From the NCBI GenBank assembly GCA_036571765.1, contig BROE01000013.1, positions 15,756,525 through 15,820,524 on the forward strand: a stretch of DNA of 64,000 nucleotides. The letters are read 5' to 3'. The stretch comes from Plecoglossus altivelis. Taxonomy: Eukaryota; Chordata; Actinopteri; Osmeriformes; Plecoglossidae. The position numbers and the translations under genes were made by a program. Under the pieces are notes generated by a model. It was given only the letters and a program-made list of their open reading frames with translations. It ran no database searches and was not told the DNA's origin. Position 1 is the first letter of the stretch. Each line of letters opens with the position of its first letter. This document shows positions 53,401 to 60,679 of the stretch, one piece after another.

Positions 53401-55604
53401 TCTGCTCCCTCTCCGTCGATACGGAGATCTCCTCTGGCCTCCGTCATCATAACCAGTCTTGACGGATGAAGAGCTAGATTGAGACAGGCAGAGACCTTTC
53501 ACCTGCCTCTGATGGAAGTTGGAGCGAGGCTGTGAAGATGAGATTGTAACCTTTTATGTGACCTTCAAGGTCAGTTGTCCGTGGCTAACTGTGGCCTGAT
53601 TAAAAGAGGGTGGGATGGCAAGCTGCTCATTTGAATCTGGTCACAGTCAACCTCTCGGTCATGGTGATTATCAGCAAAAAATCTATGTCTGATGCCAGAA
53701 TCAGAGCTTTCTGTTACAAGCAAAAGAACTACTACATGCAGACACTGGGACATTTACGTCACAAATAACCAAAGTGTTTTGTTTGGATTCATAAAAGCAG
53801 CTTGCATTTTGCAGCCTGCTTGTCAAGTGTATTGCACTTCTGTAATGTCACAAAACCTTTTGCATGATTTAGCGTTTGGTGAATACTGTGCATTTTAAGA
53901 GCTAACATTGTATGTGCCAGGTTCTTTTCTTTGTGATTACCTGTATTGTGAGATGACTGCTGAGATGCTGACTAAACGATGGCAACTATTGTGAAGTTAA
54001 CAATCAGCAATCAAACTGTGATTGTTGAAGGCAGAGAGACAAGTGATTTTATTTCTGTTTATTTCTCTGTGATTAGCAGAGCTATTTTCCCTGCCATTGA
54101 CTCTGATTGGAGTATGAGGTCCAGTAGCTGGTTGATTAGGGTTAAAGGGACAAACCGCTGCCTTCATTAGCTCCAAATTGCACTTTACCTCTTTATTATA
54201 GAGAAAGCTCCTGGCACACACACACATACACACTACCGCACGCACGCGTTTGCATGCACATACTTACTGCATAGCTCTAAGGCCCTCGTGTGTTTTCTCT
54301 CTTCAGGTCCAACCTCATGGGCACCAAGTTCACTGTGTATGACAGCGGACTGAACCCAGTCAAGACCACGTCTAGTCTGGAGGCAGGGAACCTGCGTCAG
54401 GAGCTGGCAGCGATATGCTATGTGAGTCCTCATGGTGGAACCTGTTGGCACCAAGCCATGTCGTAGGTATAGTTTGGGGGACGTGTCAGAAGGAAGGTGT
54501 AGAATAGTAGTTTCTGTCCTTCACAAAGTCCTCTGAATGAGCATGGTGCCCCCTAGTGCTCAAAGCTAAAAATGGTCTCATGAAGGGCTGCTTCGTACAA
54601 TTGTAAACACAAGACATTGATTTAAGTTGCCGAAGGCACTGTATGACTGGTAAGGCTGACTGTAGAGCTGTAAAGCTGTGAAGTAATGCTGTTTTTGTGC
54701 TCCCTCTTTAGGAGACCAATGTGTTAGGGTTTAAAGGACCTCGGAAGATGAGTGTCATCATCCCTGGGATGAACATGGAACACGAGAGGGTGTCTATTCG
54801 CCCACGCAATGTAAGTGGCTCTCATCAATACAGACAGGAATGGAGGATGGAGGGAGAAAGGAAGGAAGGATGGGAAGGAAGGATGGGAAGGAAGGATGGG
54901 AAGGAAGGATGGGAAGGAAGGACGGAAGGATGGAAGTAGATAAGGGGAAGGGAAGGAGTGAACCAGGAGTGAGTGAGTCAGCGTGTCAAAAAGCATGACT
55001 CTTTCACTGACCAACTGACTGATTGACTGCCCATGCTGAAACCTCTCTGGTGTGTCGTCCCCCCCCCCCCCCACACACACACACACACCTCTCCCGCTGT
55101 CCCAGGACCACGAGTCTTTGCTGGCGCGGTGGCAGAACAAGAGCACCGAGAGCGTGATCGAGCTGCACAACAAGACCCCCGTGTGGAATGACGACACCCA
55201 GTCCTACGTGCTCAACTTCCACGGCAGGGTCACCCAGGCCTCCGTCAAGAATTTCCAGATCATCCATGACAACGACCGTGAGCTTCTCGACCTAACCTCT
55301 GGCAGCCAGCATGCTCGGCTTGCTCACTGTCGCCGCCCACTCGCAGTTACACTTGTAACACTGACACACTGTGCACAACAGCTTTCAAATGACCTTTTCA
55401 CTGTTTGAACGGAGCTCTATATCAGTGGAACTGTGTTTGATCTGTGTCCTCCTGGTTCCTCTCTCCGCAGCGGACTACATCGTGATGCAGTTTGGCCGAG
55501 TGGCAGAGGATGTGTTCACCATGGACTATAACTACCCTATGTGTGCCCTGCAAGCCTTTGCCATTGCTCTCTCTAGCTTTGACAGCAAGCTGGCATGTGA
55601 GTAG
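36773..55604 (+). CDS. tub: tub (tubby bipartite transcription factor / tubby protein), complete, 12 exons
   Basis: Tubby is an adaptor of neurons and cilia. Its N-terminal segment binds the IFT-A complex and its C-terminal tubby domain binds PtdIns(4,5)P2, which together carry receptors into cilia; it can also move to the nucleus. Twelve exons join with GT-AG junctions to 496 residues, close to the 506 of the human short isoform. Residues 1-12, MSSKLSSDWIPY, resemble the human short N-terminus. LDDEGSNLRQQKLDRQ to KKRQEPLMVQ (15-49) is the conserved IFT-A-binding and basic region. Residues about 130-240 are a low-complexity acidic/Ser linker. The tubby domain spans about 245-496 and ends FDSKLACE. 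Lys322 and Arg324 (in GKLRSN) correspond to mouse Lys330/Arg332, which bind the phosphoinositide. The GEETNVLGFKGPRK-type core (here ETNVLGFKGPRK) is intact. The start at 36773 has G at -3. A second promoter and exon at 15.7 kb is possible. Confidence 0.97.
36811..40551 (+). other. tub: tub intron 1
   Basis: 3.7-kb intron. It holds a degenerate CCTG/CTTG array at 37505-38090, a G-rich stretch (38538-38605) and short AC runs. No coding segment was recognised. Confidence 0.85.
37505..38090 (+). repeat. CCTG/CTTG degenerate satellite in tub intron 1
   Basis: Repeated cctgcctgcttgcctgtctt-type 20-bp units, about 28 imperfect copies. All three forward frames stay open as Leu/Pro/Cys/Ser translations. 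Confidence 0.93.
40552..40603 (+). CDS. tub: tub exon 2
   Basis: Encodes the end of Ser13 and TLDDEGSNLRQQKLDRQ (14-30). The acceptor is ctctgcag and the donor is CAG|gtaggc. It is the shared exon onto which alternative first exons splice. Confidence 0.95.
40604..43994 (+). other. tub: tub intron 2
   Basis: 3.4-kb intron with GA-rich patches (40685-40760, 41565-41660), a pyrimidine block (42175-42270), a purine block (42640-42830) and short TG runs before exon 3. No coding segment was seen. Confidence 0.85.
42640..42830 (+). repeat. Polypurine tract in tub intron 2
   Basis: About 190 bases, mostly purine, of gaggagaga/gggagatgag units. Confidence 0.85.
43995..44157 (+). CDS. tub: tub exon 3 (conserved helix, basic cluster)
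   Basis: Encodes residues 31-84, starting RALLEQKQRKKRQEPLMVQS and including EEQAPLVESYLSS. The KQRKKR cluster is the likely N-terminal nuclear-localisation/basic patch. The donor is G|gtacga. The acceptor is gtcacag, without a strong pyrimidine tract. Confidence 0.95.
44158..46972 (+). other. tub: tub intron 3
   Basis: 2.8-kb intron. It holds a GGCA-rich array (44328-44530), a CCA run (44991-45014), three 12-bp copies of ccccacgcacgg (45187-45222), AT-rich sequence and a CT-rich tract ahead of exon 4. No coding segment was seen. Confidence 0.85.
44328..44530 (+). repeat. GGCA-rich degenerate array next to tub exon 3
   Basis: aggcaggcaggcagacag-type tetramer repeats, starting about 170 bp after exon 3. 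Confidence 0.92.
46973..47110 (+). CDS. tub: tub exon 4 (low-complexity linker)
   Basis: Encodes VQEAEQEEGKAVVETQPPRS then AKKARASACSTPQTGSAKKE and RKGRHK (85-130). The Lys/Arg-rich end resembles human KKEKKGKHK. The acceptor is gcgtag. The donor is G|gtccga, a weak match to consensus, and reading through it meets a stop ten codons later. Confidence 0.85.
47145..47350 (+). repeat. GACA-rich tandem array next to tub exon 4
   Basis: Four or more copies of agacagacagacccttagac, followed by variable atggacgg segments, starting 35 bp past the exon 4 donor. Confidence 0.9.
48535..48588 (+). repeat. (AC)n microsatellite
   Basis: About 26 AC dinucleotides with one break in tub intron 4. Confidence 0.96.
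49424..49576 (+). CDS. tub: tub exon 5
   Basis: Encodes the end of Gly131, LDGPASFQEDGQIQILTVGH, then residues ending GKQDLRVTMLKK and one base of Gly182. QILTVG and QDLR.TM match human TUB. The acceptor is ctccagcag and the donor is G|gtacca. Confidence 0.9.
49577..50779 (+). other. tub: tub intron 5
   Basis: 1.2-kb, mostly AT-rich intron with a CT-then-TA simple-repeat block (50374-50489) and a TG run near 50610-50670. No coding segment was seen. Confidence 0.85.
50374..50489 (+). repeat. Compound (CT)n/(TA)n microsatellite
   Basis: CT repeat followed directly by a long self-complementary TA repeat in tub intron 5. Confidence 0.96.
50780..50901 (+). CDS. tub: tub exon 6 (acidic and Ser-rich)
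   Basis: Encodes GISSSMNFDEEEDDEDEVSS then SSSQLNSNTRPGSATSKKSC and K (182-222). It closely follows human GISSSMSFDEDEEDEEE. The donor is AAG|gtaaac. Confidence 0.95.
50902..52005 (+). other. tub: tub intron 6
   Basis: 1.1-kb intron with a short GGGA-rich purine run at 51585-51660. Nothing else was recognised. Confidence 0.85.
52006..52197 (+). CDS. tub: tub exon 7 (start of the tubby domain)
   Basis: Encodes residues 223-286. After a variable lead, DLEEFTLRPAPQGATVKCRI starts the tubby beta-barrel, followed by TRDKKGMDRGMYPTYYLHLE. The acceptor is ttcccccag and the donor is AAG|gtgagg. Confidence 0.97.
52472..52584 (+). CDS. tub: tub exon 8
   Basis: Encodes residues 287-323: [20 protein letters not shown], then IDPTDLSRGGESFIGKL. 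It contains the basic RKRKKSK strand and Lys322 of the phosphoinositide site. Arg324 is split across the donor AG|gtgagg. Confidence 0.97.
52585..54306 (+). other. tub: tub intron 8
   Basis: 1.7-kb intron without strong repeats apart from a short AC run near 54215-54235. No coding segment was recognised. Confidence 0.85.
54307..54421 (+). CDS. tub: tub exon 9
   Basis: Completes Arg324 and encodes SNLMGTKFTVYDSGLNPVKT then TSSLEAGNLRQELAAICY (325-362). The acceptor is ctcttcag and the donor is TAT|gtgagt. Confidence 0.97.
54712..54810 (+). CDS. tub: tub exon 10 (ETNVLGFKGPRK core)
   Basis: Encodes ETNVLGFKGPRKMSVIIPGM then NMEHERVSIRPRN (363-395). This is one of the most conserved parts of the tubby family. 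The acceptor is ctctttag and the donor is AAT|gtaagt. Confidence 0.97.
54840..54935 (+). repeat. 13-bp GGAAGGATGGGAA array in tub intron 10
   Basis: About five copies of aaggaaggatggg just downstream of the exon 10 donor. Confidence 0.92.
55106..55277 (+). CDS. tub: tub exon 11
   Basis: Encodes residues 396-452: DHESLLARWQNKSTESVIEL, then a stretch including TPVWNDDTQSYVLNFHGRVT and QASVKNFQIIHDND. The acceptor follows a C run and AC repeat. The donor is C|gtgagc. Confidence 0.97.
55471..55604 (+). CDS. tub: tub exon 12 (C-terminal helix and stop)
   Basis: Completes Pro453 and encodes DYIVMQFGRVAEDVFTMDYN then YPMCALQAFAIALSSFDSKL and ACE, stop TAG. This is the signature C-terminal tubby segment with its buried hydrophobic helix. 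The acceptor is ctccgcag. Confidence 0.97.
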
Positions 55605-57028
55605 CGATCGTTCCAGCTCCCCCCCCCCCCCTTAAATCTGCTGCCCCCCCCTGGGAAGCCGCCTGGCCTCACCCCTATGACCCTGCCCCCAAAACTGAAG
55701 CTGAGTGGGTCTCCACTGACCTGTTCATCCCCTGAAGGGCTGACACTATCCATGGAGCCTGACTGATAACCCACAGCTACGGCGGATCTTAGAAAGGTGT
55801 GGAGGCACAACCCATGTGTGTGTTGGTGTGCATGCATGCGTGCAAATGTGCATGCATGTGTGTGTCTTTGTCAGTCTTCAAATGTTGCCCAGGACTCCTC
55901 TGATGTCTGTTTTGGATGAAGGTAGAATCTTAGGTAGAGTCGGAGGAGAAAACAAGCACAAAGACTAATCCACTGTTGTCTTTGAAGTCCTTAATGTTTC
56001 TTACTGATCTATGAACACTGCTTATGTCGACATTTTATAATTCTAACAGTTCTTAAACCAATTGATTAACAACGTTACATGAATTGAAAATAATTGCATA
56101 GTAACACTAATAATTGTCCAGCCTCAAATTCTGTTTGAATGGGTTGAATGTTGCCCATACTGTGTGATGATTGTGTTGAAGTGACTAACCTCCTAATTTC
56201 TCTCATATAATGATATAATGAGAAGGTTTCTCATATCCAGCTGGGGTTACAAAGGAGGAGCTATATTTATCACATAATTAAATCATTTAATATTAAAGAT
56301 GCATCAATTTTAACACCCCATTATTTACATAGAATCACATCAATTCCACGTAATTGCCCCTCAAAATATTAACATTCTTTTATTTATATTGTTATTTATA
56401 TATTTATACAGTTGTATGATGTTTTTCTGCGTTGTCATTTTCATGTCTGTCTTATGGCCAGAAGCACACAGCATATCCGCACTCGATAGAAGCGAATATC
56501 AGTCCACATTAACAAGATAAAGAATTTGATGGCGAGGCAAGATGGGGTTTGCTATTGTGTACAGAATTTCACTCTATTCAGTCAGAGAATGTACAGGAAG
56601 GAGCACTTTAACTGACATGTATGGTGGGTGTGAATTAGCTGTACATATTGTAATTGTGCCTTTGGAGATAAATCCTGGTATGATGCTTTATCTATAAATA
56701 TATCTTCTCTGCGATAAGGGTTTATACCTTGTCTTGTTATCAGCCCCTTTTGTTTTCGACCTGAGGGGTGTTTGTGGTAACGTGATATCCTCCAATAAAA
56801 AAGGCCTTTTCCTCAGTAAAGGTATGAAAGTGCACAACAGCGAGGAAGCATTTGAAGCGGCAACCGCTAACATTCCGAATCCAATTCTATCTGTCCATTG
56901 TCCACTGGCCAAACCATGCTACCCTGTCATGTGCTCGTCCTCTGGGAAACAGGGAGCGACGGTGTATTTCGATTGATTATATTTCTAAAATGGACATGTT
57001 TCTTCTAACGTCCAGCGGGCCAAAATTC

Positions 57029-57034
57029 TTTATT
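57029..57034 (-). terminator. ric3: Candidate ric3 poly(A) signal AATAAA (minus strand)
   Basis: TTTATT on the + strand is AATAAA for ric3, about 600 nt beyond its stop. A more distal copy is at 56379-56384. If used, the ric3 transcript would overlap a tub transcript ending after 57412. Confidence 0.5.
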
Positions 57035-57411
57035 GAAATACAAATCTATTTTATACTTTACGATTGCTAAATGTACAATTTTGTCACATGAAGGAAAATA
57101 GCAAAGAACAATCTCTGATGCCTCCTGTTGTTAATGAGTGTTTTAAAAAAAGACTGTCTTCTTTAATCCAATGTGCTGTTCTTGTACCTTATTGTGATCT
57201 AACTATACTGAATACCAAGCAAACTTCTGTGATCTTTGCAGGAAAAAAAAGACTGAGCTTTTCATACAGGTTTCTTTGTGTCCGGGTGCAAAAAGTCATA
57301 TTATTACATGTGTTATAGTGCCGTTTCACTGTAATGTATAATGTGTACATTGGTCAATTTAAAGTGTTTGTTTATACACAGTTCTCTACAGTACAGTATG
57401 ACAAAAACACA

Positions 57412-57417
57412 AATAAA
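57412..57417 (+). terminator. tub: Candidate distal tub poly(A) signal AATAAA
   Basis: Canonical AATAAA about 1.8 kb past the tub stop and about 215 bp before the ric3 stop on the opposite strand. A proximal alternative is AATAAA at 56794-56799. Confidence 0.5.
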
Positions 57418-57631
57418 ACTATTGAGTCAGCAAATTCCTCCATTTACTTGTATGAAGTTATTTCCATATCAAATGATGTCATTTAAAAAGGAGTATCCAC
57501 AAACTGCACATGTACAAACATCAGAGGTAGATCTTTGATCTTGGGATAGACCAGGAAAGTTGAGGAAATACATACATTCTATATGACAGGTCATTTTTGG
57601 TCAAAACTGGTTGGGACCATTGTGCTGTTAT

Positions 57632-58470
57632 TTATGTCTCTCTCCGGTTCCTCATCCTCACCCCGCTGGAGGCCAGCTCCCTCATCAGGACTGAGGGGAT
57701 GGGACTCCCTCCTCGAGGTGGGGGTGGGAGGACTAGGAACAGGCAGTCCTCCTCATCAACGTCCTCCTCTGCCTCCGCCTCAGGATTACAACCGACGTCG
57801 TAATCTAATAGAAGGCTTTCAGCTTCCATCAAAGGGTCCTCCTCCGCTGCCTCCCTCTCTTTATGCTCCACCGCCACTTCCTCCTCCTCTTCGTCCTCTT
57901 CTTCATCCTCGTCTTCATCTTCATCCTCCTCCTCTTCCTTCCGCTCCTCCTCTTCCTTCCCCTCCTCCTCTACTTCCAACTCCTCCCATATTTCTGCCTC
58001 CTTCCATCTGTCCACCTCATCCTCTTCCTCCTCATATTCTTCCTCCTCTTCTTCCTCCTCATCTTCATCATCTTCCTCTTCCTCCTGCCCCCCCTGTTCC
58101 TCACAAAAGCCCTCTCTAGGATACTGGAAAACATCTCTGTGCTCATTAAAGCTGATTTGTTTTTTCGCTTTAGGGGACGGCCAGATCTCTCTTCCGCCAG
58201 CCACGTCGAGCCGCTCCCCCCTTCCTCCCTCGCTGCACAAGGCTGGAGGGAGGCCCTCTCTCTCTCCCTCCTCCTCTTCCTCCTCCTCCTCCAGCAGGAC
58301 TGGCAGCCTAGAGTCCACCTCCACCTCCTCCTCCTCCACCTCCATCCTCTCAGCCAGGGCCTCGGGGGTAGGCCGCCGGGAGTCTGGCTCCTCAACCTCC
58401 AGGCTGATGGTTTCGTACTTGCGCCTGCCACAGGGCTCCTCATACTGGGGGTAGGTCTCCTCAGGGTAGC
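57632..58470 (-). CDS. ric3: ric3 exon 6 (acidic C-terminal tail)
   Basis: Completes Gly239 and encodes 278 residues from YPEETYPQYEEPCGRRKYET to VRMRNRRET and stop. The start aligns with human YPEETYPIYD. It contains an 8-Glu run near residues 299-306 and an Asp/Glu tract at about 367-436, made of GAG/GAA/GAT codons. The acceptor is ccacccag. The frame is open for the whole 839 nt. Confidence 0.93.
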
Positions 58471-60028
58471 CTGGGTGGACAGGCACCGACACACAGGAAA
58501 AAGCACTGTTATAAACCCCGTTATATGCCTCTGTGAACGGTTGTCCACACCTAGCAAACTATCCCTGCACCGTGTGCACATATCAGTTAATCAGAGAGTA
58601 TTGATAAGTTGGTGCAGTACTGGGTGTGTATCGTTACGGTGAAAGTGAGTGCATGTGAAGGTGTTGCTGCTGTTACCATCCCAGTCCTCTGTGTAGGTCA
58701 CCTCCTCAGCCTCGATCTCAGGGGAGGCGGCCTCCGTCCGACCCTCCTCCATCACCCGGCTGATGTCCTTCAGCTGCAGCAGCAGCTTGGCCTCCTCCTC
58801 CTCCTTTTCACGCTGCCTCTGCTGCCGGGATCCACCTTTACTCCTGCTCAGGCGGCGGCTCTTACTCTTGCATTTGCCCCTCTTGACACTAGAGGGCGGT
58901 GTAGGAAAATTGAGTCAGTCAGACAACTCCCTCAAGCTAAACCGGATGAAAACAGTCTCAAACTATAAAATGATTTCTGAGTTATTTTCTAGTTGCAATG
59001 TCATCTGTCAATTGTTTTTTGTTGTTGTTTTTTTGCATTTCAGGTGGCTGTCCCGTTTGTCAGACACAATCAAAGACTTCTTAAAAGGGAAACTCAAGCA
59101 AACAAATTGAGAGGAGATGTTTAGCAGAAACAGCCCACCGATTTGTACTAGCATCCCGCTGCGAGTGGTTTCTCTAACTCTGGCCGGACCTGAGCTGTGT
59201 GCTTGGGAGGAGAGGCGTCTCACCTTTCGGGCGCACGGCTCGATCCAGACACGATCTTCTCCATCAACTGCTCCGTCTCCTGCAGCCGCTGTTGAAGCCT
59301 GGCCAGCTCGTACTCAGCTGGAGGGAAAGCGAGGTTAGTTACACTGCTGCCTGGTGGGGTTGCCATGCTGTAACCAGCCCCTTTCAGATCCCTAGTCTAT
59401 TAAATCCCATTAGACCTCCACTCAACACACTGGGGAATAGGATCACCATATGGTTTCCTTGAGATTGTGGTGTTATTTCATTCTGAGAGCGTGATGTTCA
59501 CGTGGATGGACGATGAAGGGGATTCTGGTGTGGTGACGGGTAAAGTAACGTACATATCGGATTTCTTTGATTTGGTTTTGGAGGAAAGTAGCCATTAGTC
59601 TTGGTAGGTTTTCCTTTAGATGTCATCTGTGGATATATAAATATACTGCGATTAAGGACTGATTCCCCTCGTGGCAGCGTAGGTTGGGTTGGCGATGCTA
59701 AGACGGATCATTCGTTGGGTTGTTTATTAAGTTCAGCTCACCTTGTAGAAAATAAAGAGGATGTACAGGAGAATTCCAAAGCCATAGATGGGTATCACCT
59801 GGCCCAGGAGGCTGGATCTGCTGGCTCCAGCCATGCTTTTAACCTTGGCACTGATGTCAAGACTTTGAGTGAGGGGGGGCAGAGAGCCGTGCTCCCACAA
59901 GCCTTGCTCCTCTGGCACAGGCAGGCGATGCATCATCGGGGGGTAGAAACCTGGTTTGACTGACGGAGAGTGAGGGGTTACACCCAGACACATACACACA
60001 CACACTCACATGCACGCACGCTCACGCT

Positions 60029-60059
<31 letters not shown>

Positions 60060-60679
60060 GCACACTAGACACGTTCATTCATTGTACACCCTTGCATCTT
60101 TATAGTGTTGATGACCAGTCTTGCATTTTACTGTCTATTAGGCCAGATGGAAAGATGAAAACAGTGTTCTATATGCTAAATTTGTCCAGACGGAAATTAA
60201 ACTTGAACAGGAGTAAAACAAGTTAACCGTGACTAATGACAACAACTTTTTGGAAAGTGGGGGAGCTAAAATTGGTGGTATGATAGGACAGATGTGACAT
60301 AACATGGCAGGAGATTAAATCCGCGATTTATCTTAATGGTGCGTTCATGAAAAATGCTGATTTTATCGCGTTAATACAAATAATACTGTAATAATATAGA
60401 TTAATTGTTTTTCGGAATTTACTTTATTTTGCCGTGGTTCTCATACCACGGCGAATCAAAGTCTAGGTTTAAAACTATTTGACACGAATGAACAGAAACA
60501 GAATTATCCTATGACTGGCAAATGCACAACCCTCAATAACAGGAATGATAATCCGCCTTACCGTCGGCCTGCCCTACATCTTTCTTCCCTCTGGGCAACA
60601 GCATTTTGGGTAGAAAAAGCGAAAGACATAGCACGGAGCAAGATATTAGAGTAACCTTCTGAAAAGTTGTAACCGACAT
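57632..60679 (-). CDS. ric3: ric3 (RIC-3 acetylcholine receptor chaperone), complete, 6 exons
   Basis: RIC-3 is an endoplasmic reticulum membrane chaperone that promotes folding and assembly of nicotinic acetylcholine receptors, notably alpha7, and of 5-HT3 receptors. Six minus-strand exons join with GT-AG junctions to 517 residues, against 369 in human. Residues about 9-28 form an N-terminal hydrophobic segment. FYPPMMHR (44-51) matches human RFPPMMHHH. LLGQVIPIYGFGILLYILFI (90-109) is the second membrane segment and the family signature. ELARLQQRLQETEQLMEKIV (about 140-159) is the coiled coil, and LLLQLKDISRVMEEG with TEDWDGYPEETYP matches human LLHQLREITRVMKEG and MEDWEGYPEETYP. A basic segment at about 170-194 and an extremely Glu/Asp-rich tail (about 367-436) account for the extra length. 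It is convergent with tub, as in mammals. Confidence 0.95.
58677..58888 (-). CDS. ric3: ric3 exon 5 (basic insert and conserved helix)
   Basis: Completes Ser168 and encodes VKRGKCKSKSRRLSRSKGGS then RQQRQREKEEEEAKLLLQLK and DISRVMEEGRTEAASPEIEA, ending TYTEDWD (169-238). The acceptor ccctctag is embedded in a CTCF-like motif. The donor is G|gtaaca. The Lys/Arg/Ser-rich start has no counterpart in the human protein as I recall it. Confidence 0.92.
58889..59223 (-). other. ric3: ric3 intron 4
   Basis: 335-bp intron between exons 4 and 5. Its 3' end carries the CTCF-like sequence. Nothing else was seen. Confidence 0.85.
59224..59317 (-). CDS. ric3: ric3 exon 4 (coiled coil)
   Basis: Completes Ser137 and encodes EYELARLQQRLQETEQLMEK then IVSGSSRAPE (138-167). 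It matches human SFELAQLQEKLKETEAAMEK. The acceptor is ccctccag and the donor is AG|gtgaga. Confidence 0.95.
59554..59626 (-). CDS. ric3: ric3 exon 3
   Basis: Encodes MTSKGKPTKTNGYFPPKPNQ then RNPI (113-136) and one base of Ser137. SKGK matches human LSKGKTT. The acceptor is atccacag and the donor is T|gtacgt. Confidence 0.88.
59742..59959 (-). CDS. ric3: ric3 exon 2 (second membrane segment)
   Basis: Completes Val40 and encodes KPGFYPPMMHRLPVPEEQGL to LLGQVIPIYGFGILLYILFI and FYK (41-112). The donor is AAG|gtgagc. The acceptor is ccgtcag. Confidence 0.96.
59960..60561 (-). other. ric3: ric3 intron 1
   Basis: 602-bp intron with an AC repeat (59990-60062) close to exon 2 and AT-rich sequence otherwise. 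No coding segment was seen. Confidence 0.85.
59990..60062 (+). repeat. AC/CGCA-rich microsatellite in ric3 intron 1
   Basis: AC runs with gcacgcacgctcacgctc interruptions. Confidence 0.92.
60562..60679 (-). CDS. ric3: ric3 exon 1 (N-terminal hydrophobic segment)
   Basis: Encodes MSVTTFQKVTLISCSVLCLS then LFLPKMLLPRGKKDVGQAD and one base of codon 40. It resembles human MAYSTVQRVALASGLVLALS followed by LLLPKAFLSRGKR, which supports this start. The donor is G|gtaagg. Confidence 0.93.

Larger units (their letters stand above)
55605..57440 (+). other. tub: tub 3' UTR and convergent tub/ric3 interval
   Basis: AT-rich sequence after the tub stop, with a C run at 55620-55632. AATAAA occurs on the + strand at 56794-56799 and 57412-57417. 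On the - strand it occurs at 57029-57034 and 56379-56384, which would serve ric3. The full tub 3' UTR would be about 1.2 or 1.8 kb. The extents are inferred. Confidence 0.55.

Noticed and set aside
57583..58119. 178-codon Pro-rich + strand frame
   Set aside because: Also antisense to the ric3 acidic tail, with Pro codons arising from the complement of GAG/GAA-rich sequence.
57863..58642. 259-codon + strand frame, Leu/Phe-rich
   Set aside because: It is the antisense shadow of the Glu/Asp-rich ric3 exon 6. The minus-strand frame has clear homology to RIC3.
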